Assembly: GCF_025628965.1 (NCBI RefSeq)
Contig: NZ_JAOTEN010000001.1
Coordinates: forward strand, 310,001 to 374,000
Origin: Chryseobacterium gilvum
GTDB lineage: Bacteria; Bacteroidota; Bacteroidia; Flavobacteriales; Weeksellaceae
Length of the DNA stretch: 64,000 nt
Direction of reading: 5' to 3'
Position numbers and translations under genes: made by a program. Positions 35,181 through 43,518 of this stretch are shown here, in pieces; the first letter of the stretch is position 1; every line of letters begins with the position of its first letter. The notes below the pieces were generated by a model, which saw only the letters and a list, made by a program, of their open reading frames with translations, ran no database searches and was not told where the DNA came from.

Positions 35181-36164
35181 TTATCCATGAAGTTTTTTCC
35201 AGATAGCATCCTTTAGTTCCATCAATCCTTCACCGGTAATGCCGGAGAAAAACAGCGGTTTTCTGTTTTCGGGAAATTCTGCCGCGATTTCTTTTTTAAG
35301 CTCATCATCCAGAAGATCGGCTTTTGATACGGAAGTTATAAAATCTTTATCCAAAAGCTCAGGATTGTATTCTTTCAGTTCGTTTTCCAGAATTTTAAAT
35401 TCCTGGTAATGATTTTCAGAATCGGCAGGAATTAAAAATAACAGAATTGAATTTCTTTCAATATGTCTTAAAAAACGGTGCCCCAAACCTTTCCCTTCTG
35501 CAGCACCTTCGATAATCCCCGGAATATCTGCCATTACAAAAGATTTATAGTTTCTGTAATCAACAATTCCTAAATTGGGTGTTAAGGTCGTAAACGCATA
35601 GTTGTCAATTTTTGGTTTTGCCGCTGAAACAGAGGCTAAAAGTGTTGATTTTCCGGCATTTGGAAATCCTACCAAACCTACGTCTGCTAAGATTTTAAGC
35701 TCAAAAACAACATATCCTTCCTGTCCGTCCATTCCCGGTTGGGCAAATCTGGGAGTCTGGTTGGTAGAAGATTTGAAATGCTCATTTCCTTTTCCTCCCA
35801 TTCCGCCTTCCATCAGGATGATTTCCTGGCCGTCTTCCATGATTTCACCGATGATTTCCCCTTCTTCATTTTTTGCAATAGTCCCAATCGGAACGTCGAT
35901 GTAAACATCGGCTCCGTAAGCTCCTGTCAGCTGGTTTTTGGCTCCGTTCTGACCACGTTCCGCTTTCACGTGACGGGTGTAACGAAGGGGAAGCAGGGTC
36001 CATTCATTAGCGTTTCCTTTCATAATTACGTGACCGCCTCTACCGCCGTCTCCACCATCAGGACCTCCTTTGGGAATATATTTTTCACGTCTCAGGTGCG
36101 CAGAACCTGCACCACCATGTCCACTTTTACAATGAATTTTTACGTAATCTACAAAATTTGACAT
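35181..36164 (-). CDS. obgE: Obg-family GTPase (ObgE/CgtA)
   Basis: 327 residues. The glycine-rich Obg fold fills about 1-158 ([19 protein letters not shown] and [20 protein letters not shown]). The GTPase domain has G1 GFPNAGKST at about 166-174, G3 DIPGII (in place of DxxG), and SKAD as G4 near 283. It lacks the OCT domain found in some Obg proteins. It binds the 50S ribosomal subunit and acts in ribosome assembly and stress control. Confidence 0.95.
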   Translation of the reverse strand: MSNFVDYVKIHCKSGHGGAGSAHLRREKYIPKGGPDGGDGGRGGHVIMKGNANEWTLLPLRYTRHVKAERGQNGAKNQLTGAYGADVYIDVPIGTIAKNEEGEIIGEIMEDGQEIILMEGGMGGKGNEHFKSSTNQTPRFAQPGMDGQEGYVVFELKILADVGLVGFPNAGKSTLLASVSAAKPKIDNYAFTTLTPNLGIVDYRNYKSFVMADIPGIIEGAAEGKGLGHRFLRHIERNSILLFLIPADSENHYQEFKILENELKEYNPELLDKDFITSVSKADLLDDELKKEIAAEFPENRKPLFFSGITGEGLMELKDAIWKKLHG

Positions 36165-36243
36165 ATAATTTTACTTGGGATTCAGGGTTTAGAGCTCAGG
36201 GTTTAGCGTAAATTGTATTACCTAAATCCAAAACCTAATTTCC
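36165..36243. other. Short intergenic stretch with CAGGGTTTAG repeats
   Basis: Two tandem-like GATTCAGGGTTTAG / AGCTCAGGGTTTAG units with an AATCCAAAACCTAA near-complement lie between adk and obgE. It resembles the small repeat-rich gaps seen elsewhere in the window. Confidence 0.35.
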
Positions 36244-36822
36244 TTATTTTATTTTTTCTATTTCGGCAAAAAGCTTTTCAGAAATCTCGTTGATCTCGCC
36301 GACTCCATTTACTTCTACATATTTTCCCTGCTGTTTGTACAGTTCGGCAACTTCTGCAGTTTTTGCGTAATATTCTTTAATTCTGTTTTCAATGATTTCT
36401 ACGTTGCTGTCATCGGTTCTGCCACTGGTTTCTCCTCTTTTCAGTAATCTTTCTACCAGGATTTTATCTTCTACGATCAGTGAAAGACAGATATCAATAT
36501 GGTCATTTAATTCTTCCTGTACGATTTTTTCCAACGCTTCTGTCTGAACTGCAGTTCGTGGATATCCGTCAAAAATGAATCCCGCAGCATCAGTTGGCTT
36601 TCTCAATTCATCAACCAGCATATCAATCGTTACCTGATCAGGAACCAATTCTCCTTTGTCAATGTAAGATTTTGCTAATTTTCCCAATTCAGTTTCATTT
36701 TTCATGTTGAATCTGAAAAGATCCCCTGTTGAGATTTGCTTTAAATTAAATTTCTCAATCAGATTCTGAGCCTGAGTTCCTTTTCCACTTCCCGGAGGAC
36801 CGAACAGCACAATGTTTATCAT
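36244..36822 (-). CDS. adk: Adenylate kinase
   Basis: 192 residues, the short bacterial type. P-loop GPPGSGKGTQAQ is at 7-18, the AMP-binding STGDLFRFN near 32, FDGYPRTAVQTEAL near 84, and a short LID (LKRGETSGRTDD) without the zinc cysteines. It equilibrates ATP, AMP and ADP in the cytoplasm. It is followed by obgE 79 bp downstream and preceded by hpt on the same strand. Confidence 0.95.
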   Translation of the reverse strand: MINIVLFGPPGSGKGTQAQNLIEKFNLKQISTGDLFRFNMKNETELGKLAKSYIDKGELVPDQVTIDMLVDELRKPTDAAGFIFDGYPRTAVQTEALEKIVQEELNDHIDICLSLIVEDKILVERLLKRGETSGRTDDSNVEIIENRIKEYYAKTAEVAELYKQQGKYVEVNGVGEINEISEKLFAEIEKIK

Positions 36823-36936
36823 AGTATTGAAGCGCTTCCGGCAATGGGCAGACTGCTTTTTGCTTTCGGCATTTTAATTATTATTAAATTTCTTTCTTTT
36901 TACTTTTTAAAATCAGAAAAAGTACTAACGCTACTT

Positions 36937-37491
36937 TTAATGGTTGATCTGCCCATCGGCTAATTGATATAAATTGGGCAGGTTTCTTCCCAGCTCATCA
37001 TAATCTAAACCATACCCCAAAACAAATTTGTTTGGGATTTCTTTTCCGATATAATCCAGCTTAAAATCTTTCTTGTACACATCCGGCTTTAGCAGGAATG
37101 AAGCAATTTTTACCGATTTCGGGCGTTGTGTTTCGTTAAAATATTTGAAAAGGCTTTCCACGGTGTTTCCTGTATCTACGATATCTTCTACCAGAATGAT
37201 GTGACGGTCTTTTACGTCTTTTGTCAGTTCCATTTTCTGATATACAATTCCTGTAGATTCGGTTCCTGCGTAAGAGCTCATCTGAATAAATGCAATCTCG
37301 CAAGGACCGGAATAATGCTTTAAAAGGTCTGAAAAAAACATGATCACCCCGTTTAAAACACCAATGAACACAGGAACTTCGTCCTTATAATCTTCATAAA
37401 TTTTTAAAGCGGTCGCTTTTACGATCTCCTGAATTTCAGCATCCTCTAAATAAGGAACAAAAGTTTTGTCGTGAACTTGAATACTTTCCAT
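36937..37491 (-). CDS. hpt: Hypoxanthine phosphoribosyltransferase
   Basis: 184 residues from the ATG at 37491 (MESIQVHDKTFVPYLEDAEI); an in-frame opening 21 bp upstream is not typical. The PRPP-binding loop HIILVEDIVDTGNTVESL near residue 102-119 and the region FIGVLNGVIMFFSDLL near 45 identify the family. It salvages hypoxanthine or guanine to the nucleotide with PRPP. It lies 115 bp upstream of adk, giving a loose nucleotide-metabolism group. Confidence 0.93.
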   Translation of the reverse strand: MESIQVHDKTFVPYLEDAEIQEIVKATALKIYEDYKDEVPVFIGVLNGVIMFFSDLLKHYSGPCEIAFIQMSSYAGTESTGIVYQKMELTKDVKDRHIILVEDIVDTGNTVESLFKYFNETQRPKSVKIASFLLKPDVYKKDFKLDYIGKEIPNKFVLGYGLDYDELGRNLPNLYQLADGQINH

Positions 37492-37686
37492 ACAATTTTT
37501 AGTAGGTGGCAAAGTTACGGATTTTTGATGAAAGTGTTTTGGTGTTTTTGTTGAGGATTTGGATAAAAGAATTTGGTGTTAAAGGTTGGGTTTGTGAATT
37601 TCAAATTATCCTCGAAATTCGTTAATGGTTTCAAACAATGAAAGTTTTGGAAAGATGGTGAGTTTTGTTGAGGTAATTGTTAATCT

Positions 37687-37718
37687 AAACCTAACAGTTT
37701 CAAAAACCTGTTAGGTTT
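37687..37718. repeat. AAACCTAACAG palindromic intergenic repeat
   Basis: AAACCTAACAG (37687-37697) and CTGTTAGGTTT (37708-37718) form an 11-bp perfect stem with a 10-nt loop. Similar repeats are frequent in flavobacterial genomes (prior knowledge); only one copy is in this window. Confidence 0.55.
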
Positions 37719-37815
37719 GACTATTTATTTAATCTGTCCTCAATGAGATCTGCTAATTAACTGGTTTTTTCAATTCAAAAATTCCAGTCCCCAAAAAATA
37801 AAATCCCCCTCAAAT

Positions 37816-37846
37816 TTGCCCACCCTATTTTTTAAAAGTAATTTTG
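37816..37846 (+). promoter_or_regulatory. Promoter of purA
   Basis: TTG (37816-37818), 20 bp, TAATTTTG (37839-37846), 25 bp before the purA ATG. Good match to the Bacteroidota -33/-7 arrangement. Confidence 0.7.
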
Positions 37847-37871
37847 TGCGAATCTAAAATAAAAGTAAAAT

Positions 37872-39158
37872 ATGTCAACTTACGTAGTTGTAGGTCTTCA
37901 GTACGGAGATGAAGGCAAAGGAAAAATCACGGATGTTTTATCGGCAAAATCAGATTATGTTGTTCGTTTTCAGGGCGGAGACAACGCGGGTCATACGGTG
38001 TATGTGGGTGAAGAGAAATTTGTTTTACACCTTCTTCCTTCAGGAGTTCTACAGTGCAAAGGGAAGTGTATCATTGCGAACGGAGTAGTGGTCAATCCTA
38101 AATCTTTCATTAAAGAAGTGGGACAAATCGAAAGCAAAAATATGAGAACTGATCATATTTTTATTAGCAGAAGAGCACATGTCATTATGCCTTATCACAT
38201 TCTTCTGGATACATACCGTGAAGAAGAACATGGTGGAACGCAGATTGGGACCACGAAAAAAGGAATAGGGCCATGTTACGAAGATAAGATCGCAAGAATA
38301 GGGATCAGAATGGTAGATCTTCTAAACCCTGAAATTTTGAGAGATAAAATTGAAAAAAACCTAAGAGTTAAAAATTCACTTTTCGAAAAATACTACGGAA
38401 AACCGACTTTAGACGTTGAAGAAATTTACAACGAATTTTTAGAAATCGGAAAACAGCTTCAGCACAGAATCGTAGATACGGAAGTCGAGCTGAATGAAGC
38501 CATCAGAGACGGCAAAAACGTTTTATTTGAAGGTGCACAAGCGTTAATGTTAGACATCGACTTCGGAACCTATCCGTACGTTACTTCTTCCTCGCCTTCT
38601 ACAGGAGGCGTGTGTACAGGAGCAGGAGTTCCGCCAACGTCCCTTAAAAACCTGATCGGAGTTGCCAAAGCGTACTGTACAAGAGTTGGAAACGGACCTT
38701 TCCCATCTGAATTGGATAACGAATTAGGAGAAAAGATCAGGCAGATCGGTGGTGAGTTCGGAGCGACAACAGGAAGACCGAGAAGAACTGGCTGGTTAGA
38801 TCTTGTATCTTTGAAGCATGCATGTATGATCAACGGAATCAATAATTTAGTAATTACTAAATTAGATGTTCTTACAGGAATCGAAAACCTGAAAATCGTA
38901 ACACATTATAAAACGGAAGACGGAAAAATCATTGATTATTTCACTTCTTCTACAGAAAAATTATACAACTACGAACCGATTTACCAGGATTTACCGGGCT
39001 GGAACGAAGACTTGACCAAGGTGAGAAGCTACGATGAGCTTCCCGACACGGCTCAGAAATACATTGAATTTATTGAGAAGTATTTAGGAATTAATGTGTA
39101 CTTGGTTTCAGTAGGCCCTGAGAGAAGTCAGAATATTATCCGAAAAGAATTGTTTTAA
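37872..39158 (+). CDS. purA: Adenylosuccinate synthetase
   Basis: 428 residues, the usual length. The GTP-binding start VVGLQYGDEGKGKITDVL, the QGGDNAGHT motif, GTTKKGIGPCYEDK, and FGATTGRPRRTGWLDLV are all present. It makes adenylosuccinate from IMP, aspartate and GTP in AMP synthesis. It has its own promoter and a strong terminator, so it is monocistronic. Confidence 0.96.
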   Translation: MSTYVVVGLQYGDEGKGKITDVLSAKSDYVVRFQGGDNAGHTVYVGEEKFVLHLLPSGVLQCKGKCIIANGVVVNPKSFIKEVGQIESKNMRTDHIFISRRAHVIMPYHILLDTYREEEHGGTQIGTTKKGIGPCYEDKIARIGIRMVDLLNPEILRDKIEKNLRVKNSLFEKYYGKPTLDVEEIYNEFLEIGKQLQHRIVDTEVELNEAIRDGKNVLFEGAQALMLDIDFGTYPYVTSSSPSTGGVCTGAGVPPTSLKNLIGVAKAYCTRVGNGPFPSELDNELGEKIRQIGGEFGATTGRPRRTGWLDLVSLKHACMINGINNLVITKLDVLTGIENLKIVTHYKTEDGKIIDYFTSSTEKLYNYEPIYQDLPGWNEDLTKVRSYDELPDTAQKYIEFIEKYLGINVYLVSVGPERSQNIIRKELF

Positions 39159-39180
39159 TTTTTATTAAAATATATATAGT

Positions 39181-39208
39181 AAATCCTGCTTATGCAGGAT
39201 TTTTTTTG
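39181..39208 (+). terminator. Terminator of purA
   Basis: AAATCCTGC-TTAT-GCAGGATTT followed by a T-run. Confidence 0.88.
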
Positions 39209-39390
39209 TTTTATAGACATTTACTTTATATTTAACGCATAGTTAAATTTTCAATTTATCACATAATTTGCTAATTGATTTAGGTTTTGATAAAATTTTG
39301 GCAACTATTTTGATATTGTTTTAAAGGATTATTGCAATGTGTGTGAAAAATTAATAATCCGAATACAATAACAATTTTAATTTTACAGTA

Positions 39391-40227
39391 ATGAAACACC
39401 TACAATCAAATCAGGATTTCTATTTTAACGAAATCCTTTTCGAAGGCCGTAATAAACAGTATGGCGCTTACGTTTTAAGAAATGAATCAGACCGGATTTT
39501 AACCAAGGCTCTTTTTATAGGAGTTAGTTTATTAGCTACAATTTCTATTACGCCTTTGATTATTAATACTTTTAAATCCAATAATACTAATACTATTATT
39601 TGTACATACCCGGCACCCATAGTACTAGATAATGTTGATATACCAGATAATCCTAGAGTAGTTTTACCTCCTAAAATAACAACATCTCCTGCTGTAAAAA
39701 CTATGGATTATAGGCTTCCTGAACCAACAGCAAATCCTGTTACAGAAAAAGTTGTAAAAAAAATAGAAGGTGCAGTTGCGGGAGTTAAAGACCAACCTAC
39801 TGGAGTAATTGCTCCTTCAAATACATATGTTCCACCAACTACAATTCCTGGAAAAGGTACCGTTGTTAATCAAATACAACCCCCAGTAAATGTGGTCACT
39901 AAAGACCCTAAAGCAATTGATAACTTCCCTGCCGTACAGGCTGATTTTGAAGGAGGTATTAATTCTTTCAGAAATAAAGTAATGAATAAGTTTGATACTT
40001 CAGCCTTTGAAGATGGAGGCAGTGTAGCTACTGTTGTTACTTTTATTGTTGAAACAGATGGAACAATCTCAGATATCAAAACAAATGGAAAAGATGCTAC
40101 CTTCAATGCAGAAGCATTAAGAACAATCAAAGCAGTAAAAGGTAAATGGATTCCAGGTAAAAATAAAAACGGTGAAGCCGTAAGAAGCTATTTCAAATTT
40201 CCGATTTCTATGAAGTTTGACAATTAG
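39391..40227 (+). CDS. TonB-like energy transducer
   Basis: 278 residues. A cytoplasmic start (FNEILFEGRNKQYGAYVLR, common in flavobacterial TonB proteins) precedes one transmembrane helix at about 49-68 (ALFIGVSLLATISITPLII). A proline-rich, beta-poor spacer follows (about 80-190). The C-terminal TonB domain (VATVVTFIVETDGTISDI, then FNAEALRTIKAVKGKWIPGK) closes it. It passes proton-motive energy to outer-membrane receptors such as the SusC at the start of the window. Codon use here is visibly AT-richer than in neighbours. Confidence 0.92.
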   Translation: MKHLQSNQDFYFNEILFEGRNKQYGAYVLRNESDRILTKALFIGVSLLATISITPLIINTFKSNNTNTIICTYPAPIVLDNVDIPDNPRVVLPPKITTSPAVKTMDYRLPEPTANPVTEKVVKKIEGAVAGVKDQPTGVIAPSNTYVPPTTIPGKGTVVNQIQPPVNVVTKDPKAIDNFPAVQADFEGGINSFRNKVMNKFDTSAFEDGGSVATVVTFIVETDGTISDIKTNGKDATFNAEALRTIKAVKGKWIPGKNKNGEAVRSYFKFPISMKFDN

Positions 40228-40346
40228 TATTATTCAAAACAAATCTTAACACTTATCCACAAAATACTATTTTTTGTGGATAATTTTTTTAATCACTAAA
40301 TTCCTTATTAACAATATTTTAACTCATCTTTCGTTTTTGTGATTCC

Positions 40347-40375
40347 TTGAAAGCAGAGAAAAATGTGTATTTTTG
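40347..40375 (+). promoter_or_regulatory. Promoter of parA
   Basis: TTG (40347-40349), 18 bp, TATTTTTG (40368-40375). Transcription would start near 40382, which supports the ATG at 40394 over an in-frame upstream codon at 40373. Confidence 0.7.
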
Positions 40376-40393
40376 AAACTTAAAGTTCAAGCA

Positions 40394-41167
40394 ATGGCAA
40401 AAATCATAGGTATCGCTAATCAGAAAGGTGGGGTAGGAAAAACCACCACAGCTGTAAATTTAGCTGCAGCATTAGGGGTATTGGAAAAGAAAATATTAAT
40501 CATTGATGCAGATCCGCAGGCAAACGCAACTTCCGGGTTAGGCGTGGAAGAGGTTCAGTATTCAACATATAATTTGTTGGAGCACAGTGTGGAAACAAGA
40601 AATTGTATTCAGAAAACCACCACTCCCAATTTAGACATTGTTCCGTCTCACATTGATTTGGTTGCTGCCGAAATTGAATTGGTAGATAAAAACAACCGTG
40701 AGTACATGCTCAAAAAAGCATTGCAAAGCGTGAGAGACGATTATGATTATATTATTATAGACTGTGCGCCGAGTTTAGGTTTAATCACCATTAACGCACT
40801 TACAGCGGCTGATTCTGTCATCATCCCTATTCAGTGCGAATATTTCGCCTTAGAAGGATTAGGAAAGTTATTAAACACCATTAAAAACGTTCAGAAAATC
40901 CATAATAAAGATCTGGATATTGAAGGTTTGCTGTTGACGATGTATGACAGCCGACTGAGACTTTCCAATCAGGTCGTGGAAGAAGTAAATGCCCATTTCC
41001 CGGAAATGGTTTTTGAAACCATCATCAGCAGAAATGTAAGGTTAAGCGAAGCGCCGAGTTTCGGGGAAAGCATTTTAAATTATGATGCAGAAAGTAAAGG
41101 TGCCATACAGTATCTTCAGCTTGCAGAAGAAGTGTTGTTGAAAAACGAAAATTTAGTAAAGAATTAA
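40394..41167 (+). CDS. parA: ParA-family chromosome-partition ATPase
   Basis: 257 residues from the ATG at 40394 (MAKIIGIANQKGGVGKTTTA). The deviant Walker A KGGVGKTTT is at 11-19, Walker A' DADPQANATSGLG near 40, and DYIIIDCAPSLG near 122. It is a chromosomal ParA/Soj type, acting with ParB on origin segregation. The parB gene follows after 28 bp. Confidence 0.94.
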   Translation: MAKIIGIANQKGGVGKTTTAVNLAAALGVLEKKILIIDADPQANATSGLGVEEVQYSTYNLLEHSVETRNCIQKTTTPNLDIVPSHIDLVAAEIELVDKNNREYMLKKALQSVRDDYDYIIIDCAPSLGLITINALTAADSVIIPIQCEYFALEGLGKLLNTIKNVQKIHNKDLDIEGLLLTMYDSRLRLSNQVVEEVNAHFPEMVFETIISRNVRLSEAPSFGESILNYDAESKGAIQYLQLAEEVLLKNENLVKN

Positions 41168-41195
41168 AGCTAAAGCCAAAGGCAATAAGCATAGT

Positions 41196-42086
41196 ATGAA
41201 AGATAAAAAAAGAGCGATGGGAAGAGGTTTGGGAGCGATTTTAAGTGCTGAATCCAAAGCTACGATCAATTCTGCGACCGATGAAGGAGCCGATAAATTT
41301 GTGGGAAATATTGTTGAAGTGGCCATTGAAGATATTTATCCCAATCCTACCCAGCCAAGAACTTATTTTGACGAAAAAGCACTCAACGAACTGGCCCAGT
41401 CTATCAAAAATTTAGGCGTAATACAGCCTGTAACGTTACGAAAAGACGGTGAAAAGTTTGAAATTATATCGGGTGAAAGGCGTTTCAGAGCCAGTAAATT
41501 AGCAGGCTTAACATCTATTCCGGCTTATATTCGTTTGGTGAACGATCAGGAGCTTCTGGAAATGGCGCTTGTAGAAAATATTCAGCGTGAAGACCTGGAT
41601 TCTATAGAGATTGCATTGACCTATCAAAGGCTTCTGGATGAGATCGGGATGACTCAGGAGAATCTGAGTCAGAGAGTGGGGAAAGACAGAAGTACCATTA
41701 CCAATTCGATCAGGTTACTGAGATTAAGTCCGGATATTCAGAATGCCATCCGAAGCGGCGAGATTTCCGCAGGACACGGAAGAGCCATTATCAGTATGGA
41801 TAATGAGGAACTTCAGCAGGTTCTGTTTAATCTTATTATTAAAGATAAGTTGAATGTACGTCAGTCTGAGCAGGCCGCAACAGCGCTGAAAACCCCGAAG
41901 TCTCCTGCAGCAAAAAAAGTAAAAGCCGAACTCTCCAATAATTATAAAAGAGCGCAAAAGACAATTTCTGACATTTTGGATGTCAAAGTAGAAATTAAAA
42001 CTACCGGTAATGGTAAAAAAGGCAAAATTCTTCTTGATTTTAAAAATGAAGACGAGTTAGAATATATTTTGTCTCATATTAAATAA
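41196..42086 (+). CDS. parB: ParB/Spo0J-family chromosome-partition protein
   Basis: 296 residues. The ParB N-terminal CTPase region contains YPNPTQPRTYFDEKALNELA, EIISGERRFRASKLAGL and ENIQREDLDSIEIALTYQ; the HTH lies near GMTQENLSQRVGKDRSTITN; a basic linker and a C-terminal dimer segment follow. It binds parS sites near the replication origin and loads on DNA as a CTP clamp. No parS-like site was found by eye. It abuts the next gene with no spacing. Confidence 0.94.
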   Translation: MKDKKRAMGRGLGAILSAESKATINSATDEGADKFVGNIVEVAIEDIYPNPTQPRTYFDEKALNELAQSIKNLGVIQPVTLRKDGEKFEIISGERRFRASKLAGLTSIPAYIRLVNDQELLEMALVENIQREDLDSIEIALTYQRLLDEIGMTQENLSQRVGKDRSTITNSIRLLRLSPDIQNAIRSGEISAGHGRAIISMDNEELQQVLFNLIIKDKLNVRQSEQAATALKTPKSPAAKKVKAELSNNYKRAQKTISDILDVKVEIKTTGNGKKGKILLDFKNEDELEYILSHIK

Positions 42087-42725
42087 ATGAAAAAGGTACT
42101 TTTTACATTTTTCCTGTGTTGGTTCGCTTTTGTATCCTCACAGGTCGTTCCCAATGATACAGTCCGGGTAGAATCTCTTCCAAAGGACAGCATTGTCGTT
42201 ACTGAAAACCCCGGAGTTTCCGTTGTTGAAAATATCGAAAAAGTAAATGCACCGTCAAAACCGAAATTATTAAAGCTTAATCCTACAAAAGCAGGTTTAT
42301 ATTCTGCTGTTTTACCGGGTTTGGGACAGTTTTACAACAAAAAATACTGGAAAATCCCGATCGTTTGGGGCGCTGTAGGAGCCGGAGCCGGAATTGCCAT
42401 CTGGAACCAGAATCAATATCTTAAATACAGGGAATATTATATTGCAAAATTGAACGGAACACCGAACGAATTTGTAGATTCCCGGCCGTATCTTGATAAA
42501 ATCGCTTTAGGAAATGCGCAGGACAGAATAAAAAGACAGCGCGATTACGCCATCGCAATTACAGGATTATTGTACATCCTGAATATTGTAGATGCCGTCG
42601 TAGATGCGCATTTATATGAAGGCCGTAAAGATCCGGATCTGTCTTTTGCACCTGCTGTTATTTACGATGATTTTAATAATTCAAATCCTCCCAAAACGGG
42701 ACTTAGTTTAAGCTATAGATTTTAA
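42087..42725 (+). CDS. DUF5683 membrane protein
   Basis: 212 residues. A signal peptide (MKKVLFTFFLCWFAFVSSQ) precedes the conserved region KAGLYSAVLPGLGQFYNKKYWKIP and a hydrophobic VWGAVGAGAGIAIW, and another helix near AITGLLYILNIVDAVVDAHL, all typical of this Bacteroidota family. Function is unknown. It starts directly after the parB stop and precedes dapB by 16 bp, so it is in a parAB-DUF5683-dapB-lepB run. Confidence 0.88.
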   Translation: MKKVLFTFFLCWFAFVSSQVVPNDTVRVESLPKDSIVVTENPGVSVVENIEKVNAPSKPKLLKLNPTKAGLYSAVLPGLGQFYNKKYWKIPIVWGAVGAGAGIAIWNQNQYLKYREYYIAKLNGTPNEFVDSRPYLDKIALGNAQDRIKRQRDYAIAITGLLYILNIVDAVVDAHLYEGRKDPDLSFAPAVIYDDFNNSNPPKTGLSLSYRF

Positions 42726-42741
42726 TAAAAGTAATTAATCC

Positions 42742-43443
42742 ATGAAGATCGCATTAGTCGGATACGGAAAAATGGGCAAGATCATTGATGAAATTGCCAC
42801 AAAAAGAGGCCATGAGATCGTTGCAAGGCTTAAAGAAACGCCTACTGCAGAAAACCTGAATCAGCCGGATGTGGTCATCGAATTTTCTTTGCCGGAAGTG
42901 GCATTTAACAATATTAAAACCTGCCTTGAAAATAAAATTCCCGTGATCTGCGGAACGACAGGCTGGCTCGAACACAAAGAAGCGATAGAAAAAATTGCTA
43001 TAGAAAACGAAACTGCTTTTTTATACGGTTCAAATTTCAGTTTAGGGGTAAATCTTTTTTTTGCATTAAACGAAAAACTGGCCGGTTTGATGAAAAATGC
43101 AGATGAATATTCTTGTCAGCTGGAAGAAATTCACCATATCCATAAACTGGATGCTCCAAGTGGAACGGCAATTTCCCTGGCGGAAGGAATTATCAGAAAC
43201 AATCCAAAATTCAGCGCCTGGAAATTAGAAAATACAAAAGGCAATGAACTGGGTATTTTTGCGATCCGCGAAGATGAAGTTCCGGGAACACACAGTGTAT
43301 TTTACCGAAGTGAAGTAGACGAAATCGAGATTAAACATACTGCTTTCAACAGAAACGGCTTTGCTTTAGGAGCAGTGGTTGCCGCAGAATGGATTAAAGA
43401 TAAAAAAGGAAACTTTACTATGAAAGATGTTTTGGGACTGTAA
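42742..43443 (+). CDS. dapB: 4-Hydroxy-tetrahydrodipicolinate reductase
   Basis: 233 residues, a common length for Bacteroidota DapB. The nucleotide-binding GYGKMGKIID is at 7-16. The region VICGTTGWLEH, YGSNFSLGVNLFF and the catalytic EIHHIHKLDAPSGTA are visible. It reduces the intermediate in lysine and diaminopimelate synthesis. It sits between DUF5683 and lepB. Confidence 0.95.
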   Translation: MKIALVGYGKMGKIIDEIATKRGHEIVARLKETPTAENLNQPDVVIEFSLPEVAFNNIKTCLENKIPVICGTTGWLEHKEAIEKIAIENETAFLYGSNFSLGVNLFFALNEKLAGLMKNADEYSCQLEEIHHIHKLDAPSGTAISLAEGIIRNNPKFSAWKLENTKGNELGIFAIREDEVPGTHSVFYRSEVDEIEIKHTAFNRNGFALGAVVAAEWIKDKKGNFTMKDVLGL

Positions 43444-43518
43444 TTGTAACAAATCATCAAAGTGGTAAACTAATAATAAGCTGCTCAACAAAAATTAACA
43501 GATTAGGCACAGAAATTT

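Larger units (their letters stand above)
37513..37871. other. Intergenic region between hpt and purA
   Basis: About 360 bp without a convincing gene. It holds the palindromic repeat at 37687-37718 and the purA promoter at 37816-37846; the rest is AT-rich and shows no hairpin terminator or RNA structure I could recognise. Confidence 0.5.

Noticed and set aside
37872-41167. Replication origin near parAB
   Set aside because: parAB genes often lie near the origin, but I saw no dnaA gene, no cluster of DnaA boxes and no clear parS site by eye.
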